A stretch of DNA of 17,872 nt from CAZKYP01 sp964556885 (GCA_964556885.1 CAZKYP010000057.1:1-17872); one strand, 5' to 3'; shown: positions 5,994-14,415, numbered from the stretch's first letter. The notes: a model not told the origin generated them from the sequence alone. A program made the numbers and translations.

Positions 5994-7811
5994 TCAATCC
6001 GTCTCAAATTCTTTGAGCCAGTCTTGAGTATCATCAAGAAGTTTCTGGTTCTTCTTTTCTATGAGAAAGCCGCCCATTACCAGATAATCCATATTCGTTC
6101 GCATAAAACATAAATAAGCATGTTCAGGAGTGCACACAATAGGCTCGCCACGGACATTGAAAGAAGTGTTTATAATAACAGGACAACCGTATTTTTGGTC
6201 GAATTTCTCGATTGTTCTATAATATAATTGATTTGTGTCGTAGTGAACAGTCTGGATACGAGCAGAGTAATCAACATGCGTAACCGCCGGAATGTCCGAA
6301 CGAACTATGCGAAGCTTTTCTAACCCGGATAACCGCTGCTCTTGTTCAGTTTCACGGTGACGAATTTTCTTTTTTACCGGAGCCACCAACAACATATAAG
6401 GACTCTGTTCATCCATCTCAAAGTAATCGGCCACCTTATCCGCCAATACGGACGGAGCAAACGGACGAAAGCTTTCACGGAACTTTATTTTCAGATTCAT
6501 TGTCTCCTGCATTTCAGCAGACCTTGCATCTCCTATAATTGACCTTGTCCCCAACGCCCTCGGCCCAAATTCCATACGCCCCTGAAACCAGCCGACAACC
6601 TTGCCGTCCGCAATAATATCTGCTACTTTTTCCGGGATTTCTTGCTCATCCAACTTTGTGTATACAACGTTATGTTTCTTGAGATATTCCAAAATCTGGT
6701 CGTCATCGAACTTGGGGCCAAGATATGAGCCATGTTGTAAATCTTTCCTGCCGTCAGCTTTTCTTTCATTACCAAGGTACTGATACCAGACGAATAGAGC
6801 GGCTCCCAAAGCGCCGCCTGCGTCACCTGCGGCAGGCTGAATCCAGAACTTTTCGAAGGGGCCTTCCCTTAGTATTCGGCCGTTTGCCACACAGTTTAAG
6901 GCTACCCCTCCACCCAAACAAAGGTTCTTTTGACCGGTCACTTCGTATACGTGCCTGCTCATGCGAAGAACGACTTCTTCCGTCACCTCCTGTACCGAGC
7001 GAGCCATGTCCATATCCAACTGGCGAACACGAGATTCGGGTTTTCTCGGCAAACCACCGAATAAAGCATCGAATTTCTTGTTCGTCATCGTAAGCCCGGC
7101 GCAGTAATCGAAATACTTCATGTTGAGCTTAAAGGAGCCGTCATCTTTCAAGTCTATCAGCTCCCTCAATATCAGTTCCTTGTACCTTGGTTCGCCATAG
7201 GGCGCCAGTCCCATTACCTTGTATTCGCCTGAGTTTACCCTGAAACCTGTATAGTATGTAAATGCTGAATATAAAAGACCCAATGAATGAGGAAAGTGTA
7301 TTTCCGCCTGGATATTTACTTCATTATCCTTTCCGACTCCATAGCTGCTCGTGGTCCATTCACCAACACCGTCTATCGTCAGAAAAGCCGCTTCCTGAAA
7401 CGGCGAAGGGAAAAAAGCAGAAGCCGCATGAGATTCATGGTGTTCTGGAAATATAATCGGGCCGTCGTATTTCAAATCGCTCCCTATCATATCTCTCATC
7501 CAGAGCTTCTGTTTTATCCAGACGGGCATGGACTTTATAAATGATTTGATTCCCAACGGAGCAACAGCAAGATACGTCTCTAAAATACGTTCAAACTTAA
7601 TAAATGGCTTTTCATAAAAGGCCACATAATTTATATCCGCAGTTGTTAAGCTGCTACTTCCAAGGCAATAATTTATGGCATTAATCGGGAAAGAAAAATC
7701 GTGCTTCTTCCGAGTAAACCGCTCTTCCTGGGCGGCGGCTATTATTGCGCCGTCCCGGACTAAACATGCCGCACTGTCATGATAAAATGCCGAAATCCCA
7801 AGTATGTTCAT
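5994..7811 (-). CDS. O-carbamoyltransferase (NodU/TobZ/SxtI family)
   Basis: A 605-residue cytoplasmic enzyme of full family length. It should make carbamoyl-adenylate from carbamoyl phosphate and ATP and transfer the carbamoyl group to a hydroxyl, probably on a sugar. The N-terminal (Kae1-like) domain shows GISAFYHDSAACL (5-17), EERFTRKKHD (29-38), PEHHESHAASAFFPSPF (122-138), TIDGVGEW (145-152), KVMGLAPYGEP (198-208) and LCLGGGVALNCVANG (297-311). The C-terminal YrdC-like domain has VVGWFQGRMEFGPRALG (405-421) followed by TRSIIGDAR, then FRPFAPSVL. All major family motifs are intact. The ATG at 7811 has GGAG (7820-7823) 8 nt upstream; a TTG six codons earlier is less likely. It is the first gene of the left minus-strand block. 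The sequence resembles SxtI in type, but no other saxitoxin genes are present, so a glycan acceptor is inferred. Confidence 0.93.
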   Translation of the reverse strand: MNILGISAFYHDSAACLVRDGAIIAAAQEERFTRKKHDFSFPINAINYCLGSSSLTTADINYVAFYEKPFIKFERILETYLAVAPLGIKSFIKSMPVWIKQKLWMRDMIGSDLKYDGPIIFPEHHESHAASAFFPSPFQEAAFLTIDGVGEWTTSSYGVGKDNEVNIQAEIHFPHSLGLLYSAFTYYTGFRVNSGEYKVMGLAPYGEPRYKELILRELIDLKDDGSFKLNMKYFDYCAGLTMTNKKFDALFGGLPRKPESRVRQLDMDMARSVQEVTEEVVLRMSRHVYEVTGQKNLCLGGGVALNCVANGRILREGPFEKFWIQPAAGDAGGALGAALFVWYQYLGNERKADGRKDLQHGSYLGPKFDDDQILEYLKKHNVVYTKLDEQEIPEKVADIIADGKVVGWFQGRMEFGPRALGTRSIIGDARSAEMQETMNLKIKFRESFRPFAPSVLADKVADYFEMDEQSPYMLLVAPVKKKIRHRETEQEQRLSGLEKLRIVRSDIPAVTHVDYSARIQTVHYDTNQLYYRTIEKFDQKYGCPVIINTSFNVRGEPIVCTPEHAYLCFMRTNMDYLVMGGFLIEKKNQKLLDDTQDWLKEFETD

Positions 7812-8127
7812 ATACAGTGCTCCAACCAAACAACTTAACCATCTAAGAATTTTTCCGATATAATAAAAACAAGTGAGTTAAACTGCATAAAATAAACAAC
7901 ATATAATCAATAATCATTTTTATACCAAATTTCAATCCGGCACAGTATAGCTACATGGTATTTCAATATCAATAGGTTTTTCAGGTATATAGAAAAACTG
8001 ACGGACCTTACTGATAATCTACAGAAGACATAAAAACTTGTTGCTTATCACAACAGGCCGCGATACTATATTTCCTTTAAAAAATCAATATGCAACGATA
8101 TCGATTGATATTATGAACGAATAAAAG
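7812..8127. other. Divergent AT-rich spacer between carbamoyltransferase and MBOAT genes
   Basis: This stretch of 316 bases holds no credible gene. It should carry promoters for both divergent units. For the plus strand the best candidate is TTGCTT (8041-8046), 17 nt, then TACTAT (8064-8069), a weak match. A small inverted repeat ATATC-GATT-GATAT lies at 8098-8111, just before the MBOAT start. On the minus strand the region 7840-7910 is rich in TATAAT-like runs, but none pairs with a convincing -35. The GGAG of the carbamoyltransferase is at 7820-7823. The base composition is markedly more AT-rich than that of the genes. Confidence 0.5.
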
Positions 8128-9588
8128 ATGCTGTTCAACTCAAGAGACTTTCTGGTATTTTTCCCGATAGTTGTTTTTCTGTTTTTCGCAGTTAAACAGC
8201 GTCACCGCAATATCCTACTGCTGGCCGCAAGCTATTATTTCTATATGTGCTGGAAACCGGCATATATTATCCTGATTATAACTTCCACATTGATTAACTA
8301 CATCTGTTCTTTCCGTATGTCCGCAACGGATAATATACGTTATCGGAAGTTATATCTGATAATCAGCATCGTCAGCAGTCTCGGCATCCTTTTCGTATTC
8401 AAGTACCTGAACTTTTTCGCATGGACAACCATGTATTTTCTCGGCTATTCGCAGGCTGAACGTGCGGCCCCCCTGCTGAAAGTGCTGCTACCGGTTGGAA
8501 TTTCTTTTTACACGTTCCAGACGCTAAGTTACACAATAGACGTCTACCGTGGTGATACCAAAGTAGAGAAGCGTCTGATTAATTTCGCCCTGTATGTAAG
8601 CTTTTTCCCCCAGCTCGTCGCCGGTCCCATAGAACGTTCGACACGTCTGCTGCCTCAGTTCGATAAAGAGGTCGAGTTCGACTATCGCCGTGTGACGGAC
8701 GGGCTGAAACTAATGCTGTGGGGCATGTTCAAAAAAGTTGTTATTGCCGACACTCTTGCCAAGCTCGTCAACCCCGTTTATGGAAATCCTACGGACTACC
8801 AGGGTCCGGCTCTTACTGCGGCCACTATCTTTTTCGCCTTCCAGATATATTGTGATTTTTCAGGATATTCCGATATCGCAATCGGGGCGGCCGAGGTTAT
8901 GGGCATAGAGCTAATGCAAAATTTCGACCGCCCATACTCATCCAAATCCATACGAGAATTCTGGAGGCGATGGCACATTTCGCTTTCGACATGGTTCCGC
9001 GATTATCTGTATATTCCTCTCGGAGGCAATCGAGTATCCATATATCGACATTATATAAATCTGACCATCGTCTTTTTCCTATGCGGTTTATGGCATGGGG
9101 CAAGCTGGACATTCGTTATCTGGGGCCTGCTTCACGGCTCATACATGATTATCAGCAGAATTACCGAAAAGCCGCGTGAATTGCTCGCCCAAATAACCGG
9201 TATCGAAAAAGTCCCAATCGTCCAAAATGCCTTCAAGGTATCGATTACTTTCGCCCTTACATGCTTTGCCTGGATTTTCTTCCGTGCACAAACATTGTCC
9301 GACGCATGGTATATCGTTTCTAATATTCCTTCAGGCTGGGGACAACTTTTCAGGCAGGAAAACTTAAGCGGTCTGTATATTCTAAATACTCCGGTGGCTT
9401 TCTTCATAGCAATAATTTTAATCATTATTTTGGAAATCGCTCAATTCTTTCAAGGACGTTGTGTTGTCCGTGAAGTACTCAGAAGCAGGCCTATCTGGCT
9501 CAGGTGGTCATTATATTATATTGCAGTATTAAGTATTCTGCTATTTGGTAATCCCGAAGGACAGGATTTTATCTATTTTCAGTTCTGA
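8128..9588 (+). CDS. MBOAT family O-acyltransferase (AlgI-like)
   Basis: A 486-residue polytopic inner-membrane protein. MBOAT enzymes of the AlgI/PatA type carry acyl groups, usually acetyl, across the membrane for transfer to an exported glycan. Seen here are the opening NSRDFLVFFPIVVFLFFAV; LPVGISFYTFQTLSYTIDVY (121-140); FFPQLVAGPIERS (159-171); QIYCDFSGYSDIAIG (239-253); FWRRWHISLSTWFRDYLYIP (278-297); and FLCGLWHGASW (317-327). H323 in WHGASW is the conserved catalytic histidine and H283 is the second conserved histidine. The length is normal for the AlgI group. The start has only a weak purine stretch (AAAAG) before it. The next gene begins 6 nt after the stop, so the two are almost certainly co-transcribed and work together. 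Confidence 0.95.
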   Translation: MLFNSRDFLVFFPIVVFLFFAVKQRHRNILLLAASYYFYMCWKPAYIILIITSTLINYICSFRMSATDNIRYRKLYLIISIVSSLGILFVFKYLNFFAWTTMYFLGYSQAERAAPLLKVLLPVGISFYTFQTLSYTIDVYRGDTKVEKRLINFALYVSFFPQLVAGPIERSTRLLPQFDKEVEFDYRRVTDGLKLMLWGMFKKVVIADTLAKLVNPVYGNPTDYQGPALTAATIFFAFQIYCDFSGYSDIAIGAAEVMGIELMQNFDRPYSSKSIREFWRRWHISLSTWFRDYLYIPLGGNRVSIYRHYINLTIVFFLCGLWHGASWTFVIWGLLHGSYMIISRITEKPRELLAQITGIEKVPIVQNAFKVSITFALTCFAWIFFRAQTLSDAWYIVSNIPSGWGQLFRQENLSGLYILNTPVAFFIAIILIIILEIAQFFQGRCVVREVLRSRPIWLRWSLYYIAVLSILLFGNPEGQDFIYFQF

Positions 9589-9594
9589 AAAGTT

Positions 9595-10716
9595 ATGGTA
9601 AAAAAGTTTATTATAAAACTTATTATATTTTCTGCCCCTTTCATGCTGGCAGCAATTGTAGAGCTGTTTGTTCTACCGATAGACTTTTTTTGCTTCAGGG
9701 TCTGGGAGGCATTAAATATCCAGGGCACCTCAATTAATACAGGCCATTTTTATCCCAATATGGAGATTGAGAAACAGGAGGAAGGCTGGCTGGTACATAA
9801 CACAAAATACGCCGTCAAAAAAGACGTCAAATGGATTACGGACATATACGGTTATCGAAAAAGAAATACGGATACAATACCGGAAATTGTTTTAATCGGC
9901 GATTCTTTCATGGCAGGCGATGCAATCACACAGGATGACATGCTCTCAGAGGTGCTTGAAAAACAGTTAAATGTCTGTGTTTATCCTTTAGCCCCGGCCA
10001 ACATTAAAACATACCTGAATGATCCGAGATTCAACGAAAATCCGCCAAAAATTGTGATTTTAGGCTCTACGAATCTCACGCAACTACGCTCACCCAAACA
10101 AAGCAATACAAAAAAAACAGTCATAAAAATCAGGAGGGAAATTTTTAAGATAGGCTTGATAAGAACCATGGATACACTCTGGAACAGGCTGTGGAAAGCC
10201 AACATGCTTCAATACTATCGGGCGAGGCTGACAGACGCCATGGGACTCGGATTCGTTGCCGAAAGAGGTTTGGATATAACACCTGGAACACCTATGTTTT
10301 TCAGGCCATCATTTGTTGAATACGATGATGTCCCGGTTCAAAGCATAGTTGCGGCTCTGAAACGGTATGATAAGGCGTTTGCTGAAAAAGGAATTCGATT
10401 CATTGTCCTGCCGCTGCCCAGCAAGGAGAACATATATTACCGTTATAGGAAAAATCCTGTTAAAACACAGTTCATGAGTGAATTGATCTGCGAATTAAAG
10501 AAAGCCGGCATAGAAACCGTCGACACTCAAAAAGCTTACGAAGAGGAACTGACGAAAGAAAAACCGAAACTTTTATTCCACACCGACGATTCCCACTGGA
10601 CTGGAGACGCAGTCAAAATAGCCGCCGACTTGATCGTAAATATGGTTCGTGAACCCGAATTAAAAGAACCGCTCAATTCTCAAAACGATGTACAGCCACA
10701 GACAACCGTCAAATAA
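9595..10716 (+). CDS. AlgX/AlgJ-like SGNH protein, probable partner acetyltransferase of the MBOAT
   Basis: A 373-residue protein with an N-terminal hydrophobic segment (KKFIIKLIIFSAPFMLAAIVE, about 3-23) that anchors or exports it. The rest is an SGNH-like domain: EIVLIGDSFMAGD (97-109) carries the nucleophile S104 in GDSF, and HTDDSHWTGDAV (329-340) carries the Asp-x-His pair (D332, H334) with the trailing Trp-Thr of alginate acetylation proteins. In AlgX and AlgJ the D-x-H comes before the serine; here the serine comes first, as in ordinary SGNH hydrolases, so orthology to those two is not claimed. Placement 6 nt after an MBOAT gene is the classic two-gene arrangement for periplasmic glycan O-acetylation. 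The 3' end overlaps the converging methyltransferase gene by 8 bp. Confidence 0.85.
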   Translation: MVKKFIIKLIIFSAPFMLAAIVELFVLPIDFFCFRVWEALNIQGTSINTGHFYPNMEIEKQEEGWLVHNTKYAVKKDVKWITDIYGYRKRNTDTIPEIVLIGDSFMAGDAITQDDMLSEVLEKQLNVCVYPLAPANIKTYLNDPRFNENPPKIVILGSTNLTQLRSPKQSNTKKTVIKIRREIFKIGLIRTMDTLWNRLWKANMLQYYRARLTDAMGLGFVAERGLDITPGTPMFFRPSFVEYDDVPVQSIVAALKRYDKAFAEKGIRFIVLPLPSKENIYYRYRKNPVKTQFMSELICELKKAGIETVDTQKAYEEELTKEKPKLLFHTDDSHWTGDAVKIAADLIVNMVREPELKEPLNSQNDVQPQTTVK

Positions 10717-11599
10717 TACTTTTCTTGCGGAGACGCCGGTATAACTTGCCTAATTTCCTTCTTAATATATTACGGTCACCAAAACGTTTTCTCGCCCATT
10801 TCGGCAGTATCTGCACTTTGGATTCCTTGATAGCAATGGACTGCCAGGGCGATTGGCCGCAACCCCTGATAAAAACAGTTCCATCACAACCAAAAAATAT
10901 ATGCGTTATCATCGACTTATCCGTTCTAAGTTGCTCAATGCAGTTGTCATTTATACCGAACAGGTCGAAATATTTCGAATCAACAAAGATGGCGTTGTTT
11001 CTCGTGCAGGCCACAAGTTCGTAACCTTTTTTCCTGCCGAGCTTGACCATCGATGAAATACCGGTACCCTGTGTCACATGCATGTCCCGCGGCTGCACGA
11101 ATTCCACCGAGCTTGGAACAGTTGGATTGAACTCTATGACAACAACTTTCGGCTTGTAATCATGAACCGCCTCCCAGACATGGTAGTCATTGCCATCTAT
11201 ATCTATCGAAAGTAAATCGAAATCACGAGGTATTTTCGTATTTTTAAGAATCGAATCGAGGTTATCATCTTCGTTAAAACCGACAAAAGTATTTATTGGG
11301 ATAACCTTCTTGTTTCCTTCAAAGGTTTTTAGTAAATCCCCGAACCTGCGGTTGTCGCCTTCAATCAGAACCGCTGAATACCCCTTACTGTCTATAAGAT
11401 CGTAGCTGTTACTGCATTTCTTGCCATCCCAGCTACCGAACTCGACACACCATTTGTCGTTTTGGCCTATAACCTCAAGAACCTTCTCAATTATTCCGTT
11501 TTCCCCGTGCTGAGAAGTGACATTCCTGGCAAATTCGCTAAGCCACGAGTTCGGTCTGTTCGTCTTTTTATGTTTATCCGTCAAAACTTTCACGTCCAT
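10709..11599 (-). CDS. FkbM-like class I methyltransferase
   Basis: A 296-residue protein. The Rossmann core has KWCVEFGSWDGK (49-60, motif I), AVLIEGDNRRF (76-86, acidic strand), FDLLSIDIDGNDYHVWEAV (127-145) and KVVVIEFNPTVPS (151-163). The 'LLSIDIDGnDy..W' block and 'ViEfNp' are the hallmark of FkbM-type methyltransferases, which O-methylate sugars in glycans and natural products. The C terminus (about 266-296) is strongly basic, rich in Arg and Lys, with no membrane segment; it may bind an acidic or lipid-linked partner, which is speculative. The ATG at 11599 has a weak GGAT about 12 nt upstream. It is 84 nt downstream of the glycosyltransferase and overlaps tail-to-tail by 8 bp with the AlgX-like gene. 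Confidence 0.8.
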   Translation of the reverse strand: MDVKVLTDKHKKTNRPNSWLSEFARNVTSQHGENGIIEKVLEVIGQNDKWCVEFGSWDGKKCSNSYDLIDSKGYSAVLIEGDNRRFGDLLKTFEGNKKVIPINTFVGFNEDDNLDSILKNTKIPRDFDLLSIDIDGNDYHVWEAVHDYKPKVVVIEFNPTVPSSVEFVQPRDMHVTQGTGISSMVKLGRKKGYELVACTRNNAIFVDSKYFDLFGINDNCIEQLRTDKSMITHIFFGCDGTVFIRGCGQSPWQSIAIKESKVQILPKWARKRFGDRNILRRKLGKLYRRLRKKSII

Positions 11600-11683
11600 T
11601 AAAATTATTCATCCAATAAGCCATCTATAATTATATCATGTCCTCAAACAATTGCCGAAGATAAATATCTAACATCCTCACAT

Positions 11684-12604
11684 TCATTTTTCCTTAGTTA
11701 ACCTGAAATATTCTCTGCCGCAGGCCAGGGCCGGTGGTTTTTGTTTGACCACGAAATCAATATCAAGCTTATACCCTTCCTTGTATTTGCTGTTCAGATT
11801 TTCAACGGTGTATTCATCGGCGCCGGCGAAGGCCCCTTTAGTAGATGTATTAACCACATTAACCTGTATCGCGCTGGCGCACAGCCTTTGAAAATAGGTA
11901 AACTCAGGCAACTGGTCGTAGTGTTCCTGACACCAGCGGCAATTCCACGATTCCAGTGTATTTGGACTATAGAAAAATCCGAAAGATTTGAGAATCTTCC
12001 TCGTAGATGTAACTTTGTTTAATGCTTTTATGAAGATACTTTTCGGCGAGAACAATGCTTTTACAAGGTCGTTGTTATTCATCGTGCCATCGATAATCTT
12101 TCTTACCAAATCCGATTTGTATATGGTAGAGCATAACTCGAAGGGATATCGGGTATGCGATGTCAGGCCATTCTGCCAGTTTAGCCGATATAATTTTTGG
12201 TCGGCAATTGCGATTTCTTCCAATTTATCACTACTGTCTTTCATTGATTCGGGACCAAACCTGAGAGTGAAACCAAAAATTTCACCTGAATATTCGCAGA
12301 ATATTTTATGAATCATAGAAAAATCAACCGAATCAAAAAAAACAACATCATCGATCCCGAACATCATATACTTTGTATCGATCTGTGTGAGAATTTCCAG
12401 AAAGTCGCTATGGAAATCCGTTTCTTTTATAACCGTGCATTCCGGGTATTTAGCGAAAAGCCGTTCGTATTCATTTTCGAAAAGCTCGACTTTATAGAGG
12501 ATATAAGTCTTGCTAATCCCTTTAGGGAAAAACTTTCGCTGACTCCTTAGATACGCCTCCAACTGCAGCGGCCTATTTTTCGTAAAGACAATATTAGTTA
12601 TCAT
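11684..12604 (-). CDS. GT-A (family 2-like) glycosyltransferase
   Basis: A 306-residue soluble protein. It opens with ITNIVFTKNRPLQLEAYLRS (2-21), the beta strand and 'Rp..L...L.S' helix of GT-A glycosyltransferases, followed by a second strand around SKTYILYKV (31-39). TKYMMFGIDDVVFFDS (77-92) replaces the usual D-x-D with D85-D86 and probably holds the metal and nucleotide sugar. PFELCSTIYKSDLV (154-167) and WNCRWCQEHYDQLPE follow. The family-level assignment is good for the fold, weaker for the activity; donor and acceptor are not known. The length matches small stand-alone GT-A enzymes. It starts 11 nt after the phosphodiesterase-type gene stop with no clear Shine-Dalgarno, which suggests translational coupling. 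Confidence 0.7.
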   Translation of the reverse strand: MITNIVFTKNRPLQLEAYLRSQRKFFPKGISKTYILYKVELFENEYERLFAKYPECTVIKETDFHSDFLEILTQIDTKYMMFGIDDVVFFDSVDFSMIHKIFCEYSGEIFGFTLRFGPESMKDSSDKLEEIAIADQKLYRLNWQNGLTSHTRYPFELCSTIYKSDLVRKIIDGTMNNNDLVKALFSPKSIFIKALNKVTSTRKILKSFGFFYSPNTLESWNCRWCQEHYDQLPEFTYFQRLCASAIQVNVVNTSTKGAFAGADEYTVENLNSKYKEGYKLDIDFVVKQKPPALACGREYFRLTKEK

Positions 12605-12615
12605 AAATATCGCTG

Positions 12616-14208
12616 CTAATCCATATACCCAAGCTCGGAGAGCCTTTGGTGGATAAGCATCTGTTCCTTCTCAGAAAGACCTTCATGCTGTGAGCCGATG
12701 GGTTCAGACTTCTGCGATGTTAGATATTCCACTTTAATCTGATTTGAAAAAACATCATGTATGACTTTACCGTCCAGATACGCAGGCAGTTTCGCACCAA
12801 GCATGGCATATATTGTAGGGGCAAGATCAACAATATGAGCCGGTTTATCACACCCGGCCTTAAATTCCGAACCGTTAATGATATATATACCATTCCAATA
12901 ATGGCAACCCGCAAGCGAATCCTCCGGTTGCAATTTAATTGGATTACCTTTTCTGGTGGTTGACTGATGAACAATATATCCGGGTTTTGCAACGAGAATC
13001 AAATCTCCCAATTTTTCAACTTTATTGATATCAGCATTATACAATTCTGTCGGTGTCAGGACGTGGGAGAATATTTTTTCACCGGTCACCGGATGTGTCA
13101 CATGCGAGAATCTTGCACGAAGGTCCTCAATCATATCGTCATATTCACTGCCTCTACCAACAGTTCCATAGGGATTGCGGCCCTTGACATTCAAATAAAC
13201 ATGGCCGTTCATGGCGGCGTACATTACCATTGCCTTCGAGTGTTTCCAGTCAACAGGAGTTTTAATTTCTATTGGAACAGAACCGTCTTCGGTGTCTAAT
13301 ATAGGATTAAGATTACGATACAGACGACGAAACATTCGGCTGACGGAAGATTTAAATTTCAGATAACCCCATTTGTACAACAGCATATTAGCCCTGATAC
13401 TGCCGAGCATTCGTCCAAAACCATGGTCGCTCACTACTACGACCGCCGATTGTCCGTCATCGACAAGCTCCAACAAGCCGCCTATAGCCTTATCTAGTTT
13501 TTTGAATGCAAGAAAAACCCTGTCACGCTCGGAAGGGTATTTGTCCCTGGTATTTTTATCAAGATACGGCCAGACATGGTGCTGCACAAGATCGATGTCC
13601 TGAAACTGTACCATTAACACATCCCAGGACAGCTTATCATTGATTATCTTTACAGTCTCGAGACGTTGTTTGAAACAGCGTTCAACGCGGGACATATTCT
13701 CATCGAATTTTTCACGGCTGTAATCATCACTTTGTTCCCAATCCGCCAGGACTTTATAATCAGGGATATTCGTGAGCAGTTCATCCTTGAAATCGGCCGG
13801 ATAAGTAAATTGCACCTGTGTACCGGGAACACCATAACCGGCTACCATGAATCCATTAACTTTCCGACATGGGTAGGTCCATGGGACATTGATTGACGCC
13901 ACCTTGTATCCCTGTCGGCTAAGCTCTTCCCACATTGTAGGAACGACACAACTGGCGCCGCTGGAAATACTCAAACGGTCATCTTTGAACGAATAATCCT
14001 TAAAACCCAGCACACCATGCGTATACGGCTGACAACCTGTAATAAATGTCGTCCACGCCGCAGGAGTCACAGGCGGATCGGTGGACCTGAGAACGCCGGA
14101 ACACCCTTCCGTCTTGAGCTTTTTCAGGTTCGGCATGTGGTTGTCTAAAAGAAAATCATCAAGCACATCCCATGTCGCTCCGTCAAGTCCGATTATCAAA
14201 ACTCTCAT
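12616..14208 (-). CDS. Alkaline phosphatase superfamily protein, type I phosphodiesterase/nucleotide pyrophosphatase-like
   Basis: A 530-residue protein with no signal peptide. The family's metal and nucleophile residues can be seen: D9 in VLIIGLDGATWD; T48 in PPVTPAAWTTFITG (45-58), the phosphodiesterase nucleophile position ten residues before the Gly of TG; D206 and H210 in QDIDLVQHH; D261-H262 in VVSDHGFGRM (258-267); and H436 in GCHYWNG. A C-terminal AHIVDLAPTIYAMLG (457-471) matches the 'v.DiaPTil.llG' end of the fold. Such proteins hydrolyse or transfer phosphodiester or phosphonate groups; in glycan loci the substrate is rarely known. Its last residues, RLSELGYMD, resemble the end of the divergent sulfatase-fold protein. 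The ATG at 14208 has TAAGG about 8 nt upstream. It leads the three-gene minus-strand run. Confidence 0.85.
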   Translation of the reverse strand: MRVLIIGLDGATWDVLDDFLLDNHMPNLKKLKTEGCSGVLRSTDPPVTPAAWTTFITGCQPYTHGVLGFKDYSFKDDRLSISSGASCVVPTMWEELSRQGYKVASINVPWTYPCRKVNGFMVAGYGVPGTQVQFTYPADFKDELLTNIPDYKVLADWEQSDDYSREKFDENMSRVERCFKQRLETVKIINDKLSWDVLMVQFQDIDLVQHHVWPYLDKNTRDKYPSERDRVFLAFKKLDKAIGGLLELVDDGQSAVVVVSDHGFGRMLGSIRANMLLYKWGYLKFKSSVSRMFRRLYRNLNPILDTEDGSVPIEIKTPVDWKHSKAMVMYAAMNGHVYLNVKGRNPYGTVGRGSEYDDMIEDLRARFSHVTHPVTGEKIFSHVLTPTELYNADINKVEKLGDLILVAKPGYIVHQSTTRKGNPIKLQPEDSLAGCHYWNGIYIINGSEFKAGCDKPAHIVDLAPTIYAMLGAKLPAYLDGKVIHDVFSNQIKVEYLTSQKSEPIGSQHEGLSEKEQMLIHQRLSELGYMD

Positions 14209-14291
14209 TTAATTACCTTAGCCTGAAAATCCAGTCAAATAACGTTCCAAATATAAAAACTTCGAAACACCCGTGATCAATACAGTTGTGG

Positions 14292-14320
14292 ATTCTGTCA
14301 GTTTGCGGCCCAATTGTCAA
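14292..14320 (-). promoter_or_regulatory. Candidate sigma70 promoter for the phosphodiesterase/GT/methyltransferase run
   Basis: On the minus strand TTGACA (14320-14315) is a perfect -35. It is followed after 17 nt by CAGAAT (14297-14292), four of six matches to the -10 consensus. The start point would leave a leader of roughly 75-80 nt before the ATG at 14208. Confidence 0.4.
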
Positions 14321-14359
14321 GAAATCTTCAGGTATTCAAAACAGTTCAGGAGATTCAAC

Positions 14360-14389
14360 TTGACAGGTATCAACATTATTTGCTAAATT
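14360..14389 (+). promoter_or_regulatory. Candidate sigma70 promoter for the sulfatase-fold gene
   Basis: TTGACA (14360-14365), an 18-nt spacer, then TAAATT (14384-14389), four of six matches to the -10. The leader would be about 125 nt long and would contain the 9-bp inverted repeat at 14416-14440. Confidence 0.4.
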
Positions 14390-14415
14390 CCCGACACTTT
14401 GGAAAATGACATTCT

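Noticed and set aside
6725..7093. Plus-strand frame of 122 codons inside the carbamoyltransferase
   Set aside because: Arg/Pro/Ser-rich nonsense translation antisense to intact family motifs of the carbamoyltransferase.
4215..7811. Saxitoxin biosynthesis cluster, because SxtI-, SxtJ- and SxtK-like genes occur together
   Set aside because: No SxtA polyketide-type enzyme, amidinotransferase, Rieske oxygenase or other toxin gene is present; the neighbours are glycosyltransferases and glycan-modifying enzymes.
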